Shown one piece after another: positions 42,974-53,559 of a DNA stretch of 64,000 bases. The translations under genes and the position numbers were made by a program. The notes under the pieces are model-generated. The model was given only the letters and a program-made list of their open reading frames with translations. It had not been told where the DNA came from and did not search any database. Origin of the DNA: Ashinkailepas kermadecensis (taxonomy: Eukaryota; Arthropoda; Thecostraca; Neolepadidae); contig JAOTOM010005143.1 in assembly GCA_034440615.1 (NCBI GenBank), forward strand, positions 366,001 through 430,000, in the 5' to 3' direction. The first letter of the stretch is position 1, and each line of letters opens with the position of its first letter.

Positions 42974-43625
42974 CAATGAAACTGCAGAGGTATTCGTTCC
43001 ACTATGGCGGAAATGGAAGTATTTTGAAGCATACGATGTCCAGCTGCAATATGCTTCCAAGAGACGTAGCTACCTTTTGACTCGTCATTTGGACTCAAAG
43101 GCTACTCGGTGCTTACGAAAAACATGCCATCGGCTACAGTCGCAAACGGAGGAGTCATGTTGGCGGTGAGTCATAGCGCGTCATGCGAGGAAGTCGCCCT
43201 CAACACTCCTCCCCAAGCCGTTGCCGCTCGAGTTAGCTTTGGTCGCCACACAATTACCATTTGCTCCGTATATCTGCCGCCGGCACTCCCGTTCCCTTCC
43301 ATCGAGCTGAGACGGCTAATTCTGGAACTCCCTCCTCCTGTTCTGCTTCTGGGCGAGTTCAACGCACATCATGTTGCTTGGGATGTGACGCAACCAACCA
43401 GCGAGGTCGTTCCATGGAAAGTTTTATTCATGACGAGTCTCTCTGCCTTTTAAACACTGGTGCTGCCACCCACTTTGCACTCCCTTCTGGTTCTACACCA
43501 GCGATTGCTCTTAGTCTTACAAGCCCACATTTGACGCAATATTTTGCCTGGTCAATGTATGAAGACCCCTTGGCAGTAACCATTTCTCAGTACTCATTGA
43601 CTATGAGGATCGGGTTGTACTTGGC
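42974..43625 (+). pseudogene. LINE ORF2 endonuclease domain
   Basis: Start Q-(W)-NCRGIRSTMAEM with the Trp codon replaced by TGA (42,977-42,979); AAICFQET then TAG where Trp is usual (about 43,067), then LP. GGVMLAVSHSASCEEVAL, ITICSVYLPP and LLLGEFNAHHVAWD follow, the last being the GDFNAHH motif with D changed to E. After a frameshift LLNTGAATHFALPSGSTPA is the C-terminal part. Inactive. Confidence 0.85.
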
Positions 43626-44001
43626 TTGAGACCTCGAAGATGGAATTTTTAAAAAGCTGACTGGGAGAAATTCCAGACAAAGATAGAAGTCTCCATTGGA
43701 GAGGACGTGACAGTACCACACTATCGGTGGAACAGTTCTCCTCCTTACTTTTGCAGTCGGCCGAAGCATGCATACCGCTGACTTCTGGAGCCCCCCACCG
43801 CGCCCCAGTTCCATGGTGATCCGTGGCATGTCGGGACGCCATACGCGAACGTAAACGGGCCTTTAAAAAAATAATAAAAACAGCACAACAATAAACTTAA
43901 TAGCATTTCAAAGGGCCAGAGCATTAGCACGACGAACGATAGGAGAAGTCAAGTGCACGTCTAGGAGGAAATATCTGTCCACACTAAACCGAACCACCCC
44001 A

Positions 44002-44502
44002 TTGACACAAGTGTGGGCCCGAGTGAAACGAATAGCTGGGAAATTTAATTCGATCCCTCTCCTAGTACAACGAGTGGCTGGTGCAGCGGTGAATCACCCC
44101 GTCGATGTCGCAAACGTAATAGACCAAGCAATGGTGGCCCGCCGCGAAGCAGGAAATCTCGGCCCCGGATTTCTTCGTCAGAAAGCTCGCTTAGAGAGCC
44201 AAGCGTTTGATTTTTCAACCACAGAACATTTCTCATATAACGAGCCATTCACCGCAGCGGAGCTAGATTCAGCAATAAGAAGCCTAAAAAGTGTGGCATT
44301 GGGACCCGACCGCATCCATAACGAGATGTTAAAACATCTTCCTTCACCGGCACTGAGGGTTTTGCTGGCAGCCTTCAACATTTTGTGGGAAGAAGGCGGA
44401 TTTCCGGCTGAATGGCGGGAAGCTACAGTGGTCCCTCTATTGAAGCCAGGGAAAAGTGGACTCGGTCCGCTGCATTACCGCCCCATCACTCTTACCTCGT
44501 GT
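44002..44502 (+). pseudogene. LINE reverse transcriptase, first part
   Basis: AELDSAIRSLKSVALGPDRI, HNEMLKHLP, LLAAFNILWEEGGFPAEWRE, ATVVPLLKPGKSG and HYRPITLTSC are RT blocks 0-2. Coding similarity stops at 44,502 and resumes at 46,121. Confidence 0.88.
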
Positions 44503-46120
44503 AGCGAAGCTGGTTGTGGGGACACCTTAATTTCAGAAATGTAGCCCCCTCCCTACTGTCGAGACAGGTTCCGGCAGATTCCATACCTCGGCGCCGGTCG
44601 GCCGAGCTTCTTAGTCGGCACCGCCGACCGCCGGCGAGGCCAACGGCTATTGTTCCCCTTCCCCAATTTCCGGCAAAGGTGCACAGATATCAAGGGGATG
44701 GGTGCTGCCGCCGTCTGACGACGTGACCTCGATGCAGGCCGCCGCCGTCTTGAGATGATGAAATGTCAGCGATTCTATTCTGGGAACTAACGGGCGCAGT
44801 GTGTGTGTAGATGACAGTGAGATGACAGTGGTATGACAGTAGTATGCCTGGATGTGACAGGCCCATGTCACTGTGGGGACATAAGTAGATACTGTCTCGA
44901 CTACAGTATGTGTGTGTGTGGGATGACAGGTATGACATATGTCATGCCCAGTGGCCAATGCTAGGTGTGTGTTGGATGAATGATACTGTGTCTGTGAATG
45001 TCGGATGTCAGCTGTCCGTGAGTTGAGCTATAGTTATGTCGCTATGGTGTCGGGCGCGAGGCCACAGCGCGGAGCCGTCGTATCAGTATTGTCTTAAGGT
45101 AATGCGCTGAGGTCAACCATCAGGTGCCGACAGCCGGCACGCTGACTCAGTCTCGGAGTGACTCTGGGAATGTCTCTGGTGCCTCAGAGGGACGGCGCGC
45201 CAGCCGTTGCAGGAAGTTCACCGAGTGCGAGCATTGCTCTCTGTCTCTGGTGATATCAGGGGATGAGTAACCCCACTGGATAGGGGCGTAAACCGTCGCG
45301 TGACCATGACGTGTCACGGGTTGGGCCACATCATTGGGCGTTGGCCGTTGCGTTTACCTGGTGGAGAGCCGAGCGCTCTCCCGAGCACTTATCACCGAGA
45401 TGTCGACGCGAGCGGTCGGGGGCTTGGCCCTCCGGCGAAGGCGACTGGCCATCAGGCCAGTTTTCAGAGGTATGTCTCTGGGACTCTGACTGAGAGTCAC
45501 TGTTTGTCTGTTCGTGAAGATGTAACCTTACGAGAGAGAGACTCTTAGAGTAAATGAAGACCGGTCGGGATGTAAGCTGTATGTTGATGTGAACGCTGTG
45601 GTCTCTGCTCAGACTGCTGACCGGAGGCTGAGCAGAGGTGAAGAGGTGGCTGATGTTTAACAAGATGTACTGTAGCCCTGTGACTGTTGAGATGGATGTT
45701 GAAGCATTGAGATGTGTGATGGCCCAAGGTACTGATGTATTGTGACTGTCGAGCGGTATGAAGATGTGGGATGGCCGTATGAATTGTCGTGTCAAGCTCG
45801 ATTGAAGTGGTGTGTTATTGAAAGGCATTATTGTATTAATTTTGGTCTAACTGCTGTACTATTGAAACTGAATAATTGTCGTCATTTAATTGCTACTCAA
45901 TGATGCAAATATAAGGGCTGGATTTGAGGTGCCTGTCAAGAGACGTTTGGATAGAGCTCTGAGATTGAAACAGAGAGGTAATGAATTTATACCCGGGGTT
46001 TATCGTCAACGTCGAGGTCCATAATGATATTCACGTAGCCAAAAGAAGTTTTCCCCAGACATGCGCGAAATGTCTGATGAGCGCTGGGGAGAAAATATAC
46101 TTTTCTACACCCGTACTTGT
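44503..46120. mobile_element. 1.6 kb insertion splitting the LINE RT
   Basis: RT block 2 (TLTSC) is cut here; its continuation (CANCWEKMINTRLTWFLE) begins at 46,121. The insert has a GC-rich left third, GATGACAGTG-type short repeats (44,805-44,860), a (TG)n run and an AT-rich right third. No coding motif and no clear duplication (TACCTCGTGT and GTACTTGT flank it). It could be a solo LTR or a non-autonomous transposon. Confidence 0.65.
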
Positions 46121-47427
46121 GCAAATTGCTGGGAAAAAATGATTAATACACGACTTACGTGGTTCCTAGAAACACACAATATATTTACCAACCCTCAGTG
46201 CGGTCTTAGAAGATATCGTGGAACGACAGATCATCTTTTAAGTTTTAACATTTGACACCGCTATATGTCTAGCCTTCAGGTTGAAATGCACGCTGGAGCT
46301 GTCTTTTTCGATCTTGAGGGCACATACGATACCACCTGGCGTCACGGTATCTTGTAAAAAGCTTGAAAGTGTGAAATTCGTGGCCATGTGTGCATTTTTT
46401 TCCGCAACTTCTTGACCAAGCGATTATTTCGTGTCCGTATGGGCCACGAGCTGTGATCAGTTCCAGCCAGCAAATTAGTGGAGTCTCACAGGGGAGCGTA
46501 CTCAGTGTTACGCTGTTTGCTGTCATGATCAACGACATTGGCGATGAATTGCCGCAAAACATTGGGCGATCACTATTCGTCGGCGATTTCGCGATATGAT
46601 CCTCTGCCTCCAATACTGCAGCCATGACGCAACAGTTGCAACTCGGTATGAACAAGCTGCAGAGCTGGAGCAATAGAAATGGCTTTCGATTTTCCACCGA
46701 AAAAAAACCGGCTGCAATCCATTTCTGCCGGCGACGATGCATCCAGAAACTGGACGTAGAGCTGTACGGCAAGCCTATCCCAATGAAACCTGGCGTGAAA
46801 TTGCTTGGAGTGCAATTTGATAGTAGCCAGACATACAAACACCACATTAAGACACTGAAGGAAGCATGTTTTAAAAATCTCAATCTGCTAAAATGTACTG
46901 ATCGAATGTCTTACGGCGCCTACCGTAAAGCACTGATGATGCTCTATGAAGTTCTTATCCGGTCAAAGCTGGATTACACGTGTTACGTGTACGATGGTGC
47001 TTGCACTAGCATCAAGCGCACTCTGGATACGGTGCACCATGTAGCACTGCGCATTATTACTGGTGCCTTCAGAACGTCACCAGTCGCTAGCCTGGAAGCA
47101 GAGGCCAACGAACCTTCGCTGGCACTGAGACGAGAAATGCTGGGCTTGCGACATGCTTGCAAGCTGCGTCAGTTTCCCACACACCCGACATACGAAGCAG
47201 TCTTCTCCCGCCGCATCTTGGCACTCTTTTCGAGCGGGCGGAGTCAGAGGACAGTCCCATTCTGTATTCGAATGCAGATTCTCTTCAGGAAAAGTCGAGC
47301 CAGAGTGCGCCGAGTTATAAAAGTCCAGAAACTACTAATACCACCCTGGAAGCTGATTTCGCCTGCAATTGATGTATCCCTGTTAGCCATGCGTCATGTC
47401 AGTCATGCCATACCCTGTCAGAACTAA
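46121..47427 (+). pseudogene. LINE reverse transcriptase, second part
   Basis: WEKMINTRLTWFLETHNIFT, NPQCGLRRYRGTTDHLL, GAVFFDLEGTYDTTWRHG (shifted), SQQISGVSQGSVLSVTLFAV, then FVGDFAI and a stop. The catalytic (F/Y)-x-DD box has Gly for the first Asp (GGC near 46,581). 46,624-47,427 holds the thumb and connection (TQQLQLGMNKLQSWSNRNGF, KLLGVQFD, YTCYVYDGA, HHVALRIITGAFRTSPVASL). Confidence 0.88.
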
Positions 47428-47441
47428 GCCTGTCGAGAACA

Positions 47442-48245
47442 ATGGAGCACCTGGATGCCTACCGAGGACGCACAAGGATTTTCACTGATGGCTCCAAGAA
47501 CACCACAGGGGCATGTTGTGCTTTTGTGTCCGGTACCGATGTACGTTCCTTTAGTTTGCCCGTCTACGTCTCGGTGTATAGCTCAGAGCTAATGGCTATT
47601 ATAAAGGCACTGCCATTCATATAAATATCACAGGACACCCTATTTGTGATCTTATCTGATTCGCTTAGCAGTCTTTTGGCGCGCACCGAATTTTATCCTT
47701 CTGACCCGCTATAACATGACATTCTCATACGCCTTACTACATTAGAACGGAAGGGGAAAGATGTCCGGTTGTGCTGGGTCCCGAACCACATCGGGCTGTC
47801 CGGCAACGAGCGTGCGGACTCTGCGGCGACATGGGCAGCACGGAACCCACGCCCACGCATTTTCCCACTTCCTGCCAGGGATCATTTCTTTAGGATCTTG
47901 AGTTTTATCCTTGATAAGTGGCAAAAGGCCTGGCGTAGAGAAGCCAACAGTAAACCTAATGCAATCAAGCCACACTTGGGACATTGGGCGTCGTGCCTGC
48001 GTAGGTCAAGGCCAGAGGAAGTTACACTTTGCAGGATGCGAATCGGACACACCTACGCCACCCATCGCTACCTCCTCTGTGGAGAGGAAAGGCCACCGTT
48101 TTACGGTGGCCTTTCGGAAGAAACTTGAGTTGTCTGACATATGAAGGCATTCTGGGAGACAATTCAAAACTAGCAAATTCTGAGAACTTGTTCCGTTACC
48201 TATCAGCGATTGGATTTATGACCACGTGCACACCACGGCAATAGT
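47442..48245 (+). pseudogene. LINE RNase H domain and C-terminus
   Basis: RIFTDGSKNTTGACCAFV, YSSELMAI, ILSDSLSSLLA (shifted) and CWVPNHIGLSGNERADSAA carry the D-E-D-(H)-D series of RNase HI. The C-terminal tail LCRMRIGHTYATHRYLLCGE follows, typical of I-type LINEs, then a frameshift and stop. The catalytic residues are visible but a stop (47,622) and frameshifts separate them. Confidence 0.88.
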
Positions 48246-48261
48246 TCGAATTAGCAGTGAA

Positions 48262-48340
48262 TCATTAGAATGAGTGTTATGGGCGCGAATGATCAAAACT
48301 GGTCGAAACGCCCTAAAGCCCAAATAACTAACTAACTAAC
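48262..48340 (+). other. LINE 3' UTR hairpin and (TAAC)n tail
   Basis: TTATGGGCGCGAATGATCAA, AACTGGTCGAAACGCCCTAA, AGCCCAAATAACTAACTAAC. GGGCG pairs with CGCCC, and inside it GATC pairs with GGTC (one G-U) around an AAAACT loop. The same layout ends the SINEs and about ten short modules, so it is the likely RT recognition site. The AACT repeat tail is the priming slip product usual for I-type LINEs. Confidence 0.8.
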
Positions 48341-49213
48341 CGCATGAGACGAAATGCATTCACGATGTCCTTCTGTGGTCCGAGTCAGTCTCTTGAGTCT
48401 TGAGTCTTGAGGCTTGAACCCGGACAAGTTCGTCTTTGCCCAGGATGCCATGGAGTTCGCTGGCTTCGAGATCACGCCCGATTGCGTTCCACCCTGCGGA
48501 CACTACCTGCAGGCCATCTGGAACTTCCTGCCGCCGCGCAATGTTACGGACGTGCGCTCATGGTTTGGTCTCGTCAACCAGGTGTCATACGTTTTCAGCA
48601 TGGCTGAGGGGATGCTGCAATTCCATGAGCTATTGAAACCAGGCACGCCATTTCGTTGGGATGAGCGACTCAACACCCTCTTCGAGGAGACGAAAACCAT
48701 CATCACCAGCGAAATGGAGGAGGGCGTCAGGATTTTCGACCCTTGCAAGCCGACCTGCCTTGCCACGGACTGGTCGAAGTCAAGCATCGGGGTTTGGCTC
48801 TTTCAAAAGCGTTGTTCGCGCCCCAGGGCAGTCCCATTCTGCTATCGCACGGGGTGGCAGACGAGGCTGGTGAGCAGCCGATTCACGTATCCTGCCGAGT
48901 CGAGATACGCGCCTTGGAAGGCGAAGCGCTCGCCGTTGCTGACCCCCTCGACAAAACGCGCTGTTTCGTCCTGGGCTGCAGGGAGCTGATCGTCGCGGTT
49001 GACCATAAGCCTCTCTTCAAGATCTTCGGGGACAGGTCCCTCGAAGATATCCCGAACACCCGTATCAGGAACCTGAAAGAGAAAACCCTCCGCTACCGTT
49101 TCCGCATGGTCCATGTCCCGGGTGTGAAGCACAGGGCTGCTAACGGCGTCTCTCGTCATCCGACTGGACTTCCCATGAAGATGCACCTGGACGATGACGT
49201 AGCAACCGCTCAA
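48341..49213 (+). pseudogene. Gypsy copy 2, C-terminal RT and RNase H
   Basis: Resumes after the LINE with CGCATGAGACGAAATGCATT, then CIHDVLLWSES, where the catalytic DD is HD (GAC to CAC). 48,414-48,989 has NPDKFVFAQDAMEFAGFEIT, RSWFGLVNQVSYVFSMAEGM and LATDWSKSSIGVWLFQKRC; the shifted frame 48,743-49,234 has EGEALAVADPLDKTRCFVLG, CRELIVAVDHKPLFKIFGD and VPGVKHRAANGVSRHP. It stops at about 49,213 against an antisense LINE piece. No integrase. Confidence 0.88.
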
Positions 49214-50340
49214 TCGTTGGGAACAACATATTAAGTCAATACAACTGTCCGACCCTCCTAAGTTCGGGTTGTAGTTGGTGGCGGCCCCGGTGTTTAGAGG
49301 TACTAAATTATTATTCAAAATAAACTGGTGAATTTGGCGTCCTCTAGTGTCCATCTGATCGTTTCCACAGGAGGCGTGTTTAGTATTAAAGTCTCCCATA
49401 ATTAGAACTGGTGAAGAGCCTGAAACATCAAGTCGCTCAGCTCCCGTGGTGGGGGTTGCATCTGACGGTGAAATGCATAGTGAGATGACTGTGCTTTGGC
49501 AATGGGCAATTTTGAGGGTAACTGCTATGAAGTTCAGGGGAGAAATTAACTTTACTCGGCGATGAGGTATGCTGTTAGCGATAAGCATGGCTGCACGCCA
49601 TTTCCTATGCGGACCGTTTACGTGATCGACATACCAAGTGTAACCTGGAATTATGTTCCAAATGGAGTCAGAGTCTCGAAAGTGAGTTTCTTGGAGCGCG
49701 GGTAGTAATGGTTTTTGTTGCAGGAATTCTGATTTGAATTCTGATGAATGAACTTGTCTGGAAGGCCACGGGTGTTCCACTGTAGAAAAAGTCCCATTGC
49801 CGAACGCGTTTAGTGTCTTTTAGTGCTCCTATACTGGGGTGGTGTTAGTGTCGTACTGGGGAGAAAGGTGGAACCGATGGATGCAGAAGGGGGTGGGAGG
49901 TGACTCAGGCGGGGTGGTAGTCTGGATTTGGACGCACGGGTTCTGGGAGGTGAAGGGGTGACGTAGCGGCGGGATTTTCGCTTTGGAGACGCCGTAGGTT
50001 CGGACGGGAGTCGTTGTCTTGGGTTTGGGTTCGGGCTCGACGGGCTTGGCAGCAGTGGTGGGTTCGGTCTGGGTAGTGACCTCGGACGAGGTTTTGGAAT
50101 GGGTTTGTGTAGATGTGCAGGAGGCGGTGTGGAGATCGGTCCGGCAGGAGACGGTGGCCGTTGGTGTTGGTGCGAGGTCTGGGTGGAGGCTGGGGTGGCC
50201 GTTGGCTTGTGGGAGGTTTGTGTGGATGCTGTGGCAGCCTTGGGGCTAGGCCTTGGTTTGTGCTGGCCAGATGAATGTGGCAAGGGCCGAGGGCCCGGGG
50301 AGCGAGTGGTGGGAAGGCGTCAGGTTAGCGGGTGCGTTCC
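49214..50340 (-). mobile_element. Antisense LINE fragment (ORF1 end and endonuclease)
   Basis: Minus strand, 50,283-49,810: a proline/serine-rich ORF1 C-terminus. 49,790-49,214: endonuclease with PLLPALQETHF, GYTWYVDHVN, PVLIMGDFNTKHASCGND, TRGRQIHQFI, LVPLNTGAATNY and GGSDSCIDLI. The motifs are intact, unlike the LINE at 40.5 kb, which is a different family member. The 3' side is cut at the Gypsy junction and lacks a tail. Confidence 0.85.
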
Positions 50341-51000
50341 ACGACAGATCGCCCACAAATTTACAATTTTTACACCCACTAAATTAGTACTTGGACCAAA
50401 ATTTGTGTACAGGGTAGTCTTGTCCTCTGAAAACGCCTGAAAAAGTTTTAACTCGATCCGACCAACGATTTCCGAGTCATAGCGTACGGAAATATTTTGA
50501 GGTCACACAACAAGGGTGTATTTGGCGGTAGAAATCTCATCGATAATGAAGAGGATGTGTGACATATTAGCATCTTTGAGAAGAAAAATGATCAAAGAAA
50601 ACGCATCCGTGATAAAATATTAACATTCCTCATGTTTGACCTCGTGACCTCATGACCTCGTGACCTCGTGACTTTCTGTGAGCCCTAGACCATTGAAATT
50701 GATCAATTTGATGGCAGAAATACAAACGGACATGATTTGTCTGCCATATAGAAAAAACGCTTTGCTTTTAAATATCCCATATACGTTTCCGTTCTCCATG
50801 GTTTCTGTGATTTTCCGATTTTCGGAACGGACGGATTTCGAGTAAGTTGTCTCCGATTGGAAAACTGCGCGGTATCGAACAATGAAATAATAAGAGGTGA
50901 TACAAAAACGTTTGCTTAACAAAAAAATATTAAAACTTATTGATGTGTCTTATAGTTTTCCTTTTAAAAAAAAAAAAAAATTCAAGCTCACCCATTACCG
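50341..51000. other. Unassigned; short octamer repeat
   Basis: TGACCTCG/TGACCTCA repeated four times at 50,638-50,672 and an A14 run at 50,967. No gene was recognised. Confidence 0.4.
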
Positions 51001-51004
51001 ATAG

Positions 51005-51057
51005 CTTGGTTATTGGAGTTTATGGGCACGTCGACTGCGTCGGTCATGCAACGCCCA
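51005..51057 (-). repeat. LINE/SINE 3'-tail module (13)
   Basis: GGTTATTGGAGTTTATGGGC, ACGTCGACTGCGTCGGTCAT, GCAACGCCC. Minus-strand GGGCGTTGC and GCCC with inner ATGACC...GTCGA. Confidence 0.75.
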
Positions 51058-51519
51058 TATCATTGTCAGTCAAACAATGGCATATGCACGGTCAGTCGAC
51101 GAGACAACTGCATGTGAAGGGGTCGATGTGCGTATCACATCATGCCGTGCTACTATCATCATTTTGTCAGGTGTAAAAGCGAGTTAATGAGTGGCATAAA
51201 TCACAGAAAACTTATTTCTGATAGGCAGCGGAAGGGCCGTCCTAATTGAACAATTGATGACTCGTCCCCTAATGCTTCCCTAAGGAAGAGAGTGGTACGT
51301 CCAAAGCAGGTAAAAGGTACGGTAAAAAAGTAAAAAGGTAGGTAAGAGGTACGGTTCAAAGGTACGGCCTTCGCTCACTGGTAAGTCGGCTGTAGGCAAT
51401 CAGTGCGCGCCGCACTGACAGTGCAACATGGAACCTTGGACACAGCGGACTGCCACCGCGGGTCAGAAGGTATCACCGATAGGTCATCCATAGGCTTATC
51501 TACGCGTGACGACGTAGTT

Positions 51520-51780
51520 TTACTTCGGAATATATGGTGGTCTGGTAATGGAAACATCTGATCATGCTGGCACACACCAAGAATTACAATTATGACTTCA
51601 TTATACCTGTAGGTATCATTTGCATGGACGGACAGTCAAATCCCTATCGTAAGGCAAACACACGAATGTTTGTCACGGTATACATAGCGTGTCCCGGAAA
51701 CATGAACATTTTCACAAGCTTCCTGCGGTTTCATTGTTCACGTTTTAGGCACTCCCTGCATATTTAACATTATTGCACAT
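51520..51780 (+). repeat. Diverged copy of palindrome arm
   Basis: TTTTACTTCGGAATATATGG, AATTACAATTATG, ATTTGCATGGACGGACAGTC, TTCATTGTTCACGTTTTAGG follow the order of 55,368-55,622 in the right arm of the palindrome below. Confidence 0.65.
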
Positions 51781-51984
51781 TACTGCACTGCAATAAGCAG
51801 TGTACAATCAAACAGTGATGGGATAGAACAACGAAATAAACATCAGCTGATGAAAACTTGTTTTTCCAACTTACACATTTGTATGTCTCCAATGCAGCTC
51901 TTGTAGCTTCCTAAACAAGGGTTGAACATTGTATGATCACCATAGTGCCGTAGCTTATTTCCAGGTAGCACGTCCATAAAGTTG

Positions 51985-52225
51985 GCAGCATGTGTGCCTC
52001 ATTACGTCTTACATGTCTGATGTCAAGCATTCTGCGGGGCATTGCAAGCTGTGACCTACAGAAGCCACCGTGCGGTCACCGAATATGAAGCTAAGGGAAT
52101 TAAGCGGAATATTTTAATTAATAACTTTACCATATACATAAATGGGTGTCCTATCCAAGCACCCGGTGCATTTGATCACAACACGGAACTAATGACCCGG
52201 TACATACATAAATGGGTGTTGCAGC
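51985..52225 (+). repeat. 350-bp unit, outlying copy
   Basis: CATGTGTGCCTCATTACGTC, GGGGCATTGCAAGCTGTGAC, GGGAATTAAGCGGAATATTT, CATAAATGGGTGTCCTATCC, CACGGAACTAATGACCCGG. The same sequence order occurs at 53,640, 54,000 and 54,255 (+) and, inverted, at 54,670-54,870. Confidence 0.8.
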
Positions 52226-53559
52226 AAAGCAAAGCATTTTGCGGAAATGTTTTAACTAAAAATTAACTTTCCATCAAAGAAAATATGTCCCATTGGCTGC
52301 TGGCTATCTCTACCTGTTGGGAAGTCCCTGAAATATGCCTTATGCAAAGCTCTACAAATTTCTGCATGCACATGGAATTTCAAAATGAACTCGTTAAAAA
52401 ACTTTTACAGATTGATAAAAAAATATCCTCGACCAAAGCGATGCACCAGGGCGAGTTGTCTCAGATACCATCCTAAAAATCATCTGTCAATTGATATTTG
52501 CTATCTAAAAAAACATTTCCGGGAATTCAAGCTGTTTGCCGCGCTTTTATTACCAGATTCCATGCCCTACTAGGCGTTGCAATGACCAGAAATCACAGAA
52601 AACGGTCTGAAAACGTCCTATTCCAACCAGCGCTCAAAAACATAACGCTGAAAAATCGGAATTTCCGAGAACATTTTGACAATTCCCAAGATACCCACGG
52701 TACCAGATTCTATGTTCACCCCTAAAACTCGAATTTCGGCGAACTTCGAAGTCGACGCCGTTTGTAACGATTTGGTTATCGTCGTCGTAATCGCCGTTTG
52801 ATCTGCTTTCATTTTCCTAACATATGGACCATTGTGCAGCACAGTGTCCCATGCGGAATGTCCACATGCGCTGTATCTCAAAAACGTCAACAATGAAGTC
52901 ATATGAAGGTGGTGAAAATGATGTTTCCGTGCACAGCCTACGTGCACTGTGGCAGCAAAGTGTGGCTTGCAATAGGTGCTCGACTGTACGTCCAGATAGA
53001 TGATGCTCTTCAGGTGGGAATCAAGCATAATTGTACTTCTTGTTGTGATGTTAGCATGGTCGAATATGGTCAGACTGTATCGATGTCATGTTTGATGGCA
53101 TTCAGTACGTGTTGTAAGTAACCACCAGATGTTCTGAAGTAAAATTACGCGCTACTTGGACGTGCATAAAGTTGGCAGGAGTTCGATATTCATATTCAGC
53201 AGAAATCGACGACCCCTCCGATTTCCACCAAATCTTGCGCATCGACATAGGATGGGCTTCTGAACACACACACACACCATAGCATTTCATGGGGCATAAC
53301 ATTTTCTGACCTCCAGAGGTCAAAATGTTAATGAATGTATGTACCATGACGTGTACAATGAAGACCTAGGCTAGCATTCGACAATGCTGATCATAACACA
53401 GAACTAATCGCACGGTATCCCAGGCAAGAAATGGTTGGCAAATCCAAGCATCCGGTACATCTGATCATAATACGGAACTACCAACACCGTACTCCAAGCA
53501 AGAACTGGTTGACAGGTAAAAGAGCATCACACATTTCACTTTTTCACCTGATGGATAAT

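Larger units (their letters stand above)
40530..48340 (+). mobile_element. I-group LINE inserted in Gypsy RT (7.8 kb)
   Basis: Full-length type structure: GC-rich 5' UTR (40,530-41,080), ORF1 with three zinc knuckles, ORF2 with endonuclease, RT and RNase H, then a short 3' UTR ending in (TAAC)n. Target duplication CCGCACAAGACG (40,518-40,529) and CCGCATGAGACG (48,340-48,351) match at 10 of 12 positions and the Gypsy sequence reads on across the gap. The RNase H after RT and the tandem-repeat tail favour the I superfamily. An extra 1.6 kb (44,503-46,120) interrupts RT. All ORFs are broken. Confidence 0.9.
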
